DNA of 11,866 nt. It comes from Ophioceras dolichostomum (taxonomy: Eukaryota; Ascomycota; Sordariomycetes; Magnaporthales; Ophioceraceae). The position numbers were made by a program, and so were the translations under genes. The stretch lies in contig PYST01000619.1 in assembly GCA_003049485.1 (NCBI GenBank), positions 1 to 11,866 of the forward strand. Reading direction: 5' to 3'. Within the stretch, counting starts at the first letter, position 1. Each line of letters starts with the position of its first letter. This document shows, piece after piece, positions 1 through 7,434 of this stretch. The notes beneath the pieces are model-generated. The model did no database searches. It saw only the letters and a list, made by a program, of their open reading frames with translations, and was not told where the DNA came from.

Positions 1-136
1 CGGGATCCCCTGATGTCCTGGGACCCATCTGACCTGGGCTTCGCCCGGCCGGCCCGGCCCCGATAGTGGCCGGTCCTTCCAGGCCGCCCCCCTGCAAGGT
101 GCGATCCGGCCAGGTCAAACTTTGGTGCGGGCATAT

Positions 137-321
137 CACGTGCCTACGTGGCTGACGTCATAGTCAAGCCTCAGCAGCCACGTAGAGATTTATCCTCCCC
201 ACAGATATCCCGGAGATAGCTTCGAGATCTCTTTTTTACCAGACACTAACTTGATTGATTGCAATACAGAGATTGCTGAGAGAGGCCCTTATTTACGTTC
301 TTTTACGTGATATTCACGTAC
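137..321. promoter_or_regulatory. Cluster of seven ACGT-core sites (bZIP/bHLH-type)
   Basis: Seven ACGT tetramers occur in 185 bp. They include a perfect E-box CACGTG (137-142), CTACGTGG (144-151), a perfect CRE palindrome TGACGTCA (153-160), CCACGTAG (178-185), TTACGTTC (about 294), TTACGTGA (303-310) and TCACGTAC (314-321). Two sites sit in an 11-bp perfect inverted repeat (144-154 with 175-185), and two more in a 7-bp dyad (304-310 with 314-320, spacer TAT). Such cores are known fungal bZIP (CRE/AP-1-like) and bHLH targets. No clear gene starts just downstream, so a regulatory role is inference. Confidence 0.3.
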
Positions 322-555
322 GGGAGCAGCGTCTGCTTGCGCTGGACGCCATAGCAGCGGAACATCGCTCGCAAGAACTACTCGGAGGATGTGGCGTCGG
401 AGCTCCTTGATCAGGCCATCGGTGGCTACGAGCGGGAGGAGGACACCTTTAAGGAGGCTACCATGGAGGTAACCAACGAGGCAGCCAAGGAGGAGAGCAA
501 GGAGGAGAGAGAGAGAGCGAGCAAAGAGGCCAGAATAACTTCGTCGAGATTATTC
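307..555 (+). pseudogene. Coding-like remnant, charged C-terminal segment, unidentified
   Basis: The plus-strand frame from about 307 reads a plausible polar segment (RNIARKNYSEDVASELL, then DQAIGGYEREEDTFKEAT), followed by a Glu/Lys/Arg-rich low-complexity part with helix-forming composition. It carries an in-frame TAG at 352-354. After about 555 the frame runs into AT-rich sequence that no longer looks coding, ending at 636. A start at GTG 391 is not credible for a fungal nuclear gene, so if real this is an internal fragment or exon. I do not recognise the family. Chance openness of a purine-rich stretch is the main alternative. Confidence 0.25.
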
Positions 556-1221
556 GTTCTTACGGACTTTGGGGGGGTTTTCATTCTTACAAGAGAGTAC
601 AAGTGCTTGCCACTTGAGCATCTGCGTTGCTTTTGAGCTTTTGAAGGGAAAAGGAGACAGGGTTTGCTTCCGGAATCGTATGCCTGGAAATGCTTGACAC
701 GTGTTTGACGCAAATAAAATGAAGACAAAAGCGATCAAGTTACACAAGGCTGGTAGTCGGGACCTGGGCGTGTCCTGGTCGGAAATACATTATCAACGTG
801 ACTTTCTAGGCTTGCCAAATCCTGCATGTGATCAAATGCTTACCTAGGCTTGGTTGCGTGGACTCGGTTGCTTAAACAACCGTAGTACCGCCGGACCTCA
901 AGCCAACAGACTTAGGCAAACAGCGTTAAGCAACCGGGCCAAAGCAACTCCACCAATGCGAATAGATTCAAGTCATTAGACTCGAGCAGCTGGGAAGCAA
1001 GAGGACAAAGCATCCGTACTCAAGCAACTGAACTTGAGCAAAGATCCAAACAGATCCAAAAAGATCCAACAGTGTACGAGGTAGATGATGCGGCATTTGT
1101 GAATATATCAGTGGTATTCTGTTCTTCTTAGTGAAAAGTAGGCCGAATCCATTTTTACGCCCTTTAGGGCATCGACAACACTCCACGCCCATTTTTTTTT
1201 ACTTGATATATGAGAATACTT

Positions 1222-1244
1222 AAAGGAAGCCTGACGCTTCCTTT
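1222..1244. terminator. Perfect 9-bp-arm hairpin in the 3' flank of the transporter gene
   Basis: AAAGGAAGC and GCTTCCTTT are perfectly complementary around a 5-nt loop. The hairpin lies 133-155 nt beyond the minus-strand MFS stop codon, between it and the A-rich tract at 1192-1200. In the mRNA it would form a stable stem in the 3' UTR. Fungal Pol II genes do not use hairpin terminators, so an mRNA stability or 3'-processing role is only a possibility. Confidence 0.3.
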
Positions 1245-1376
1245 CCAGAAGACACTCCCGCCAGATACTAATGGAGAGGTGCCCTTGTAATCAGTGATAG
1301 GCCAGTCTCAAGCAGGATACACGCCGCGGGCCACAAGCGGCATCTTGGCTCTAAACAGATTCCAATCATAGACTAC

Positions 1377-3382
1377 TCAGAGGGCATGGAGGGTGGAGTC
1401 CTTCGTCCACCGACGGAACATCTTGCCGTAAGGGATGAAGACCGCCAGACCAATGGCCGCGAACCCGACCGTCAAGCCCATCATGGTGAGGAAAGGAGGG
1501 ATGAAGCCGTCCTCGTGAGCCCAGTCGTTGAAGAAGAAAATCATCCCGAACTATGGCCGAAGAAATGTTGTCAGCACTAGTGGTTAGAGAGATAGGACAT
1601 CGATTCAACACCGACACATTAGATATCCAAAGGAAGACTTACCCCGAAGGTGTTCTTGACGACCGTAGCGGCAGTCATGATCTCGCCCGGCAGAGCCTTG
1701 TACGAGTCGACCGCATAGCTGATCACTATGGCAGGGATGCCCACAACCTGCACGCCAGTAAAGGCATAGCCCACAATGACAATGGTCTCCCATCCCCAGG
1801 CCCTCTGCGCGCCCACGCCCGCGATGGTCATGCCGACCAGACAGATAGCCATGTAAGGCAGCAGGGCGATAAGACGCATCTCAGCCTCGAGCACGCCGCC
1901 GTTGCTCTTAGCGCGGCGCAGGGCGATGAAGTCGCTCAGGGGACCCGCGGTGAAGAGGCCGATGATGGCGCCGACGGCGAAGGCGAAGTTGGTGTTTCCG
2001 ATCTCGGCCGGCTTGAAGAGGTAAGGAGGGGCGGCGAAGATCTGGGCCTCGGTCAGGTTGAGCGCCAGCAGGGTGTTGCACGAGAAGCCCATGGTCAGGG
2101 AGGCCCAGAGCACGATGGGGAAGGTGACGAGGATCTGCATGGGCGAGACGATATCGTGCACAACGGACTCCCAGCCGCTGAAGAAGCGGGGGAGGGGCAC
2201 CACCGAGAACTGGGAGGCGGACGGGTTGCCGCGGGGAGGCGTGGCGCGGGAGAGGTGCGAGGAGTCCACGGCTTCGGTGCTGCTCGAGAGCACGCCCTCG
2301 GACTGCTGCGCTGGCTCCTTGGCGCCCTTGGCCTCTTTGAGGGAGGAGTCTTCGCCGTTAAGGGACCTTGCGGCGGAGAGGACACCAGATGCCTTGCGGT
2401 TGTACTTGGTCTCGGGATGGGCGGCGAGCAGGAACACGAGGCTGGCCTAGACGGAGTAGGGGGGATAGGGAAGTTAGGTACGGATACTCCTTCACCACAC
2501 CGGAGGGAGAGGGAGATGGAGTGATATTTCAGACTTACCCCCTGTAGAATGGCGCAGATGTAGAACTGCATTGTGGGGCAATGGCAGCTAAAGTCAGCCA
2601 GAAATCCGAAGAAATGTTGTTTGAAATGCAGTTGAGGTGGAAGCAACAACTCACAAACCAGCGCCATCCAATATGCGCCGCGGCAGCGCCGGAGATGATA
2701 GGGCCGATGAAGATGCCGATGAAGTAGGCCCAGAAGTACAGGGCCATGGACCGGCCCCTCTGGTGGGTGAAGAGCATGTCGGCGATCACCATGGGCATGA
2801 GGGACTCGTTGGCGGCGGTGCCGAGCCCGGCGATGACGCGGGCGCCGAGGAAGCTAGGGAAGCTCGTCACATGGCCCTGCCAGATGGAAGCGAGCATAGA
2901 GATGATCCCCGACACGATCATGACAGGACGACGGCCGAAGATGTTGGCGAGCGGCACGACGGCGAAGTTGGCGTATCCGAGCGTGATAGCGGTGGCTCCG
3001 AACTGATCAGGGCAGAGTGTGGGTTAGGCAGCTGACCTCTTTTGTCAGGAGATAGGCTGCTACGATGAGCAGTCGAGGCGAACGAACGACTCACCAGCAT
3101 GTTGACCTGGGGCAACGTCTTGTCGAACTCGTGCATGAAGATCTCGGTGAGGGGCGGGATGGCCAGCGTGGTCATGATGCTGACGAAGACGAAGACGAAC
3201 TGGTTGACGATCAGGATGGACTTCCACATGATGCTCCAGTTCAGCGGGTCGTCTGGGTTCGCCGACGGGTGAGGCACCAGGACGACCTCGGCCGACTTGG
3301 CGCTCCCATCCTCCTGGTAGATGATCTCCGTGCCGGGGATGATGTCCACGCCGGCCGGGCTGGCACCGTTGGCACGACCCAT
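1377..3382 (-). CDS. MFS transporter, fungal DHA1 / HOL1-like family
   Basis: Five exons on the minus strand, complement(1377..1550, 1643..2446, 2539..2565, 2655..3002, 3095..3382), give 546 aa. The introns (92, 89, 92, 92 bp) all have GTGAGT or GTAAGT donors, CTAAC or CTGAC branch sites and CAG/TAG acceptors, and all are phase 0. The ATG sits in a strong context (CCACCATGG). The protein has 12 predicted membrane segments: the first at about residues 55-76 and six in the N-terminal half. A long hydrophilic loop (about 237-320) follows PETKY, then six more segments. Family marks are PDDPLNWS (43-50) before TM1, a motif A-like PLANIFGRRP (113-122), and GPLSDF followed by NGGVLEAEMRL (403-413) after TM8. 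It is a plasma-membrane proton-coupled exporter or permease of DHA1 type by family. The substrate cannot be told from sequence (drugs, polyamines or histidinol in relatives). No biosynthetic neighbours are visible. Frames on the opposite strand here are shadows. Confidence 0.93.
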
Positions 3383-3417
3383 GGTGGCGCTCTGTGAGTT
3401 TTCACTAGCTAGCGAAA

Positions 3418-3440
3418 GATGATGGTGATGATGATGATGA
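3418..3440. repeat. GAT trinucleotide microsatellite in the transporter 5' leader
   Basis: About seven GAT units with one GGT interruption begin 36 nt upstream of the transporter ATG. On the mRNA strand this reads as an ATC/ATCACC repeat. It is probably transcribed as 5' UTR and likely to vary in length between isolates. Confidence 0.7.
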
Positions 3441-3710
3441 GTCTCCGTGGGCTGATAGCCGGCAGTATCACAGAAGTGGTTGCTCTTTGCTCAAGGTGTT
3501 TGCAGGAACGTGTGGAGATCAAGAGAAGGTGGTCTTAGTGGAGAGGAGACTGGGGGAAGGGCAGTAGAATTAATATGCCTAGGTGCCTAGGTAAGTTGAT
3601 AAAAATAAACTGCTCCGAAGACAGGAAGCCCGCCCTGTTGACGATGGGGGAAAGGGGATGGAGGGGGTGTAGCTGGCACCTCTTTATCAAAAAAAGTAAT
3701 TTCAGCGGTG

Positions 3711-3737
3711 TATAAATCTACCTACCTACCTACCTAC
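3711..3737. repeat. TATAAAT followed by (CTAC)5 microsatellite
   Basis: TATAAAT at 3711-3717 runs directly into five perfect CTAC units (3718-3737). The TATA-like word faces the plus strand, where I find no credible gene. It is about 330 bp upstream of the minus-strand transporter, too far for an obvious core promoter. I treat it mainly as a tetranucleotide repeat. Confidence 0.6.
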
Positions 3738-4310
3738 ATGTACCTATCGGCCTACTCGTCTGTTTGCCTGGGTTGATTGCCCGCCACTCTGTTCCTCGAC
3801 GGCACTCCGCCTTGGCGGCGCTCCGGCCCCCAATCGCATCCTCAGGTTTGGTTTCCCCTGTCCGAAGCTCGCTTGCTCCTCCGAATTTCGGGTCCGGAGC
3901 GGGTACGTCTGAAGGGGGCACGAGGCGTATGAAGGAGGCGTGTGGCGCGATGTCCTTTTGGGCATCGTGGGCAGGTTGAACTGATAAGTCGTTCGGGTAT
4001 GGCAAGGGTTGGGCGCCCGAACCCCTGTTTCCCGCCCGGCTCCTGCAGGCATGGAACCTTTGGAAAGTTCCACGGCTGGTATTTTGTGTCGTGCGTGTAT
4101 TTGGTGCTAGAAATGGAAGCAAATATTTGCAAAGTCTGTCTTCCTGAAGGCGAGGTTGAGGCACAGCTTGCCATACCCGTGCCATGTGGCAAGCACCCTC
4201 CAGTTCCGTGCCTGCCTGGATGGAGGACCCCAAGATCCTCAAGGGACGGCGCGTGTGCAGAAATCCCGTTAGTCTGACAGGGAAAAGGGGGAGTAAATAA
4301 AAATCATCGA

Positions 4311-4334
4311 ACACACCAGGACATGCTGGTGTGT
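4311..4334. other. Perfect 9-bp-arm hairpin in spacer
   Basis: ACACACCAG and CTGGTGTGT pair perfectly around the 6-nt loop GACATG. An AATAAA-containing stretch lies just before it (about 4296). No gene ends nearby on either strand with confidence, so it is recorded as a structure without an assigned role. Confidence 0.35.
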
Positions 4335-5057
4335 AAGGTTCCCAACTCTCTCTCCCCCTCCATCTTGCTCGTGCCCGAATACAGACAAACTCAACTCCCA
4401 CGTTTCGGCAAGGAAAGCGCTAAACTTTTTTTTTTCGCTCGATGATTCCCACCATGTTGGGTGTTGGGAAGGTAGCACGCGTTGTTATTGGTGAACCCAA
4501 TGTCCGAAAGAGGCACATCTATCGGGAAAGGGTGGGGTGGGAACCGTTCCAGACTGGACCTCTGTGGCTCTCTTCTTTCAGCAAACGGCCAAGACCATCA
4601 TCACAACTCCGGACAGCTCAGAACCAACATCAGAAAACTGAAAGGTTTTGTGCGACATCCATCGGCGACGGCGATCGCTGGAACTCGCTGCTGGGCCGCC
4701 ACATGCCACGCTTTGCAAGCGACGCCCTTACGGCCCAGCGAACGACCAGAAAGTTCCAATTTCGCCGGTGCCGGGAGCGAGAGAGAAGAGAAGAAGAGAG
4801 GCGAGAGTCAGGGCTCGGCACGCGAGGCGCAGGGCCAATCACTATTTTCCAAATTGTTCGATACGGCGCAGCATGTCGCCGGCTGAACGATCTTCACATC
4901 CTCGTTTGCGCCAGCGAACCAATGCGTGTATGTGTGTGTGCTCGGCAGTTTGAGACCGGAGCGTTTTTTGGGCGGAGGGTCGGTGGGGAGTCCGGGCGGA
5001 AGAGCTTCTTTGAAGTCTGAATGGGCCAAGCTAGCGTACACCGCCAACGCCTAGAAC

Positions 5058-5216
5058 ATGTTCAAGGTGCGACTCCTCGCACAGACTGCTGCAACTGCTC
5101 CCAACTGCTGCAGCCACTGTAAGATGCGGGGGACGGTGGCTTGCTGGCGCTGCATTAGCGGCGCGATCGCCCAACCTGTCTGCCAGTCGGAGTGCCGGAC
5201 CAGATGTCGGGGTTGA
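5058..5216 (+). CDS. Possible 52-aa cysteine-rich small protein
   Basis: An ATG at 5058 (A at -3, in-frame TAG six bases before it) opens 52 codons ending at TGA 5214-5216. The product has eight cysteines: Cys17, 18, 21, 29, 32, 42, 46 and 50. The spacing includes two CxxC knuckles separated by seven residues (CSHC and CWRC), then C-x9-C-x3-C-x3-C. That could be a small zinc- or metal-binding fold, or a disulfide-rich peptide. The N-terminus (MFKVRLLAQTAATA) is not a convincing signal peptide, which argues against an ordinary secreted effector. No homologue is recognised, and a chance ORF is quite possible. Transcript evidence would decide. Confidence 0.2.
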   Translation: MFKVRLLAQTAATAPNCCSHCKMRGTVACWRCISGAIAQPVCQSECRTRCRG

Positions 5217-5221
5217 TGAGG

Positions 5222-5249
5222 GGCTGATGATGGCTGGCTGATGATGGCT
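5222..5249. repeat. 14-bp perfect tandem duplication
   Basis: GGCTGATGATGGCT occurs twice head to tail, followed by a partial third copy (GGCGAATGGCTGATG). Confidence 0.7.
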
Positions 5250-5374
5250 GGCGAATGGCTGATGCAGCACAGGCATGCTGAACCTCTGATAAGTTTCAGG
5301 TTTTGTGGTCCACTCAGCCGTCGCCGCTCATGGGGCAAAATGCAGCCTATCCTACCATCTGGGACGCTTCTTTT

Positions 5375-5401
5375 TTGTCGATTTTGTCGATGTTGTCGAT
5401 G
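5375..5401. repeat. 9-bp tandem repeat x3 (TTGTCGATK)
   Basis: TTGTCGATT, TTGTCGATG and TTGTCGATG follow each other without gaps. In one plus-strand frame they read as FVDFVDVVDV, within an open but unrecognised frame (5305-5574). Confidence 0.65.
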
Positions 5402-5569
5402 TGCGGCGGGGACGACGATGGCTGGGGTTTCAGAAGACACCGGACGCTTTAGCTGCTCGGTTGTTTGCTACTCCGGAGGCTGGAGGATCTACCGCCCAGA
5501 TGACCAGAAAGGGAACATTTCTTGGTACTCAGCGAAGACGGATTTTTGATCTTGGTGATGAATGGCCTG

Positions 5570-5655
5570 GGTGATTGGCAAAGTCGCACAAACAGATTGG
5601 GCACACAGCCAAGACCGACTCCGGGCATACGGATGCATACAGATTGCCAATCACC
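5570..5655. repeat. 12-bp perfect inverted repeat with 62-nt spacer
   Basis: GGTGATTGGCAA (5570-5581) is the exact reverse complement of TTGCCAATCACC (5644-5655). Both arms contain the CCAAT-box core (ATTGG/CCAAT). The element could be a dyad of CCAAT sites or a small MITE-like remnant; no target-site duplication is evident. Confidence 0.4.
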
Positions 5656-6196
5656 GGACCTTCGGTGTGAGACCGGTCGTCGATCATTTCAAGGGCTGTA
5701 ACCGGAGATTGATGACAACAATCATCGGGATTTTGGACAGGTATCAGACCGGATAACGGATGCCGGTATGCTTGTGATGTATCCATCAAGATATCTTCCA
5801 CCAGGACAGATACTCTACGACGGATCCTCGATGGATGCCCGCTTTCGATGAGACCAAGCTCACTACTTCATTCATAATCTCTTCTAGCCTGATTCGGCGC
5901 TTGATGATGATGCTGATACTCATTATGATTTGTGCCAAACAAAAACATGATAACCGACAGAGACGTCTCTTATGTTCTGTAAATCGCTCCACCGTGTATC
6001 TCTTGAGGAACGTCTACCATGCCATCTCATGTCACTACCGGCGTTCCACTACATTGTTGTCATCCCGTAATCCCATAGTATGGTCCCATACTAAGGACGA
6101 AAACACCGTTTAGCGACTCCAGCAGCCGGATAGGCTCGCTCTAGCCAGTTGGGGGCGACCACTTCCCGTTCAGGAGGGTCGGTAACCTTCCTAGAC

Positions 6197-6334
6197 TTAG
6201 AGGTCTACGTACTGGAACGTGTGGCCGTGGTCAGTGCCGGGATACGCCACGGATGAATTCCTTGGCAACAGCCGCGAGAGACTGCCCTCCAACGGCACAA
6301 GTACGTCGTTGAAGCCTGCCGTAACGAATGACAT
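6197..6334 (-). pseudogene. Coding-like 45-codon remnant, unidentified
   Basis: On the minus strand, ATG 6334 to TAA 6197 encodes 45 aa starting MSFVTAGFNDVLVPLEG, with GC-biased third positions and a natural-looking stop. The same frame extends ten codons further upstream before a TGA. It could be a last exon or a gene relic. I do not recognise a family, and its shortness makes chance a fair alternative. Confidence 0.15.
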
Positions 6335-6846
6335 CTCTCCTCCGCTAGAGCTTTGTGGCCAACTTCAAAAACTCCCGATCTCTTAAGTTGGTGTGATGAG
6401 CGGTTTCTGTCCATGAAAAAGCAACTGTATCTGATTTCAGGGGCTCAGGGGCTTAAAAGGGGGTCTTATACATGTACAAGTAATTCGCCCTCTTCATGGC
6501 TAGTCTCATATCCCCTGCTCTACAGGCTGGTCCTAACATCCATAGTTATAGGACGGTTCGTTTAGGTCCTCTTGGCAACCAACGGCAACACGGCATATTG
6601 GATAGTACTTGGTTCTCAAGGTAGTAGATGTGGCCACGACGTCTTAGTTCTTTTCTCCATCTTCCCACTCGACTTACATGCGCTCTGTGTCATCTCGGAT
6701 ATATACAAACTACTCCAGTGCTTTTTGTTCATGTTCTCTATCCAATTTTCATCCTCTCTTGGGGTTCCGTGATGAGCAGCATCGTTGTCATTCCCTGAGT
6801 TCCCTCTCGGACTCTCTTCCCTTGTCCCCTTTCTCTAATCACATCT

Positions 6847-7434
6847 TCATACAATACTCCACTGAGCTTGCCAGAGCAAGCCTCCCGCGTACGCCCACGC
6901 GACCAGGCAGGCGCTCAGGGTCATTGTCAGCGGCCCTTCCCGCTCTTTCAGCTGCGGGAGCCCAACCTTCACATCCAGCGGCCAGGGGAGTTTCGGCAGG
7001 TCGTGGATCGAGTCTCGCCATGTCGCTGAGCGCCGAGGTGGCTGCGGCCGTCGTGGAGGACCGGTTCGTCCCGTTGCCTTCGTTGCTGGTCCGTGGCTGT
7101 CGATGTGTCGCATGAGTGCGTACACGCCGAGTGCCACAATGGCGGCTGGGGCCGTGGCTTTCAGGAAGATGTGGTGTTCGTCAAGCCCAAGTGTCCCCAA
7201 CAAGTTCCAGAGGCGGGCGGGCTGGAAGCAGGCGTAGAAGCTCATCGGGATGAACGTGCCGTGGACGGCCGTCGTGACTATCAACGGCCATTCCCTCTTG
7301 AGGTTGGTCTTGAACCCAAAGACGCCCTTTATGAGAACCGATACGGCTGGGAGGATCCCACAAGCCAGTGTCCACCAGCCGAGTGAGATAACGGCCTCTT
7401 TGGTGGCTGGGTCGTCCATTGTTGTGGCAGTCAT
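6847..7434 (-). CDS. Hypothetical protein with about four membrane segments
   Basis: The frame encodes 195 aa from ATG 7434 to TGA 6847. A second ATG five codons in (7419) has a better context (ACAACAATGG). Hydrophobic segments lie at about residues 17-38, 50-68, 92-110 and 170-190. A Pro/Arg/Gly-rich hydrophilic loop (about 112-168) separates the third from the fourth. Third codon positions are strongly C/G, and the composition is typical of a real integral membrane protein, unlike the plus-strand frame over the same DNA. I do not recognise the family. The frame stays open upstream to a TGA just before a good 3' splice site (TACTGATTTCAG, acceptor ending at 7576), so the true N-terminus may come from an upstream exon. 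One phase-compatible donor is GTGAAA near 7633. The end of the gene is certain, the start is not. Confidence 0.65.
   Translation of the reverse strand: MTATTMDDPATKEAVISLGWWTLACGILPAVSVLIKGVFGFKTNLKREWPLIVTTAVHGTFIPMSFYACFQPARLWNLLGTLGLDEHHIFLKATAPAAIVALGVYALMRHIDSHGPATKATGRTGPPRRPQPPRRSATWRDSIHDLPKLPWPLDVKVGLPQLKEREGPLTMTLSACLVAWAYAGGLLWQAQWSIV

Larger units (their letters stand above)
1..1376. other. Spacer with ACGT motif cluster, inverted repeats and a coding remnant
   Basis: I see no intact gene here. The first 120 bases are GC-rich (GGCC/CCGG-rich), then composition becomes AT-richer. Notable items are listed separately: an ACGT-core cluster at 137-321, a coding-like stretch at about 307-555, and a hairpin at 1222-1244. 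Smaller items: an 11-bp perfect inverted repeat (865-875 with 926-936, arm CGGTTGCTTAA, 50-nt spacer), and three direct copies of a 10-bp unit containing AGATCCAA at 1041-1070. The minus-strand frame at 968-1192 has no recognisable domain. A run of nine T at 1192-1200 (A9 on the minus strand) lies about 180 nt past the transporter stop codon and could be part of its polyadenylation region. Confidence 0.6.
3383..6846. other. Long spacer: simple repeats, hairpins, weak coding relics
   Basis: No convincing gene occurs in about 3.4 kb. Directly upstream of the transporter ATG lie a GAT-type trinucleotide repeat (3418-3440) and a doubled TGCCTAGG (3576-3591), probably 5' UTR and promoter. A TATAAAT and a CTAC repeat follow (3711-3737). 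The stretch 3740-4300 has overlapping open frames on both strands with no domain, starts that are not ATG, and no splice logic. A hairpin is at 4311-4334, a T10 run near 4430, and a purine-rich run at 4775-4810. A 52-codon cysteine-rich ORF lies at 5058-5216. Tandem repeats occur at 5222-5249 (14 bp x2) and 5375-5401 (9 bp x3), and an inverted repeat at 5570-5655. Between 6350 and 6846 I see only pyrimidine-rich DNA and a TATATA at about 6699-6704. Confidence 0.6.

Noticed and set aside
865..936. 11-bp inverted repeat as transposon ends
   Set aside because: No flanking target duplication and only 50 bp between the arms, with no coding or MITE-like structure; kept only as a repeat note.
1553..2524. 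323-codon plus-strand frame
   Set aside because: It lies antisense to exon 4 of the transporter, is rich in Gly/Glu/Arg/His as expected of a GC-rich shadow, and ignores the clear splice sites on the other strand.
3730..4401. 223-codon minus-strand frame and overlapping frames at 3764-4277
   Set aside because: Open frames overlap on both strands with Pro/Arg/Ser-rich composition, no domain, no good start context and no consistent codon bias.
4442..5020. 192-codon plus-strand frame
   Set aside because: Starts at ATG but has no recognisable domain, is rich in Arg from a purine-rich tract, and two other frames over the same DNA are equally open.
6678..7115. 145-codon plus-strand frame with a TATA-like TATATA near 6699
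   Set aside because: Antisense to the membrane-protein gene, Ser/Pro/Arg-rich in composition, and its bias is explained by the minus-strand codons.
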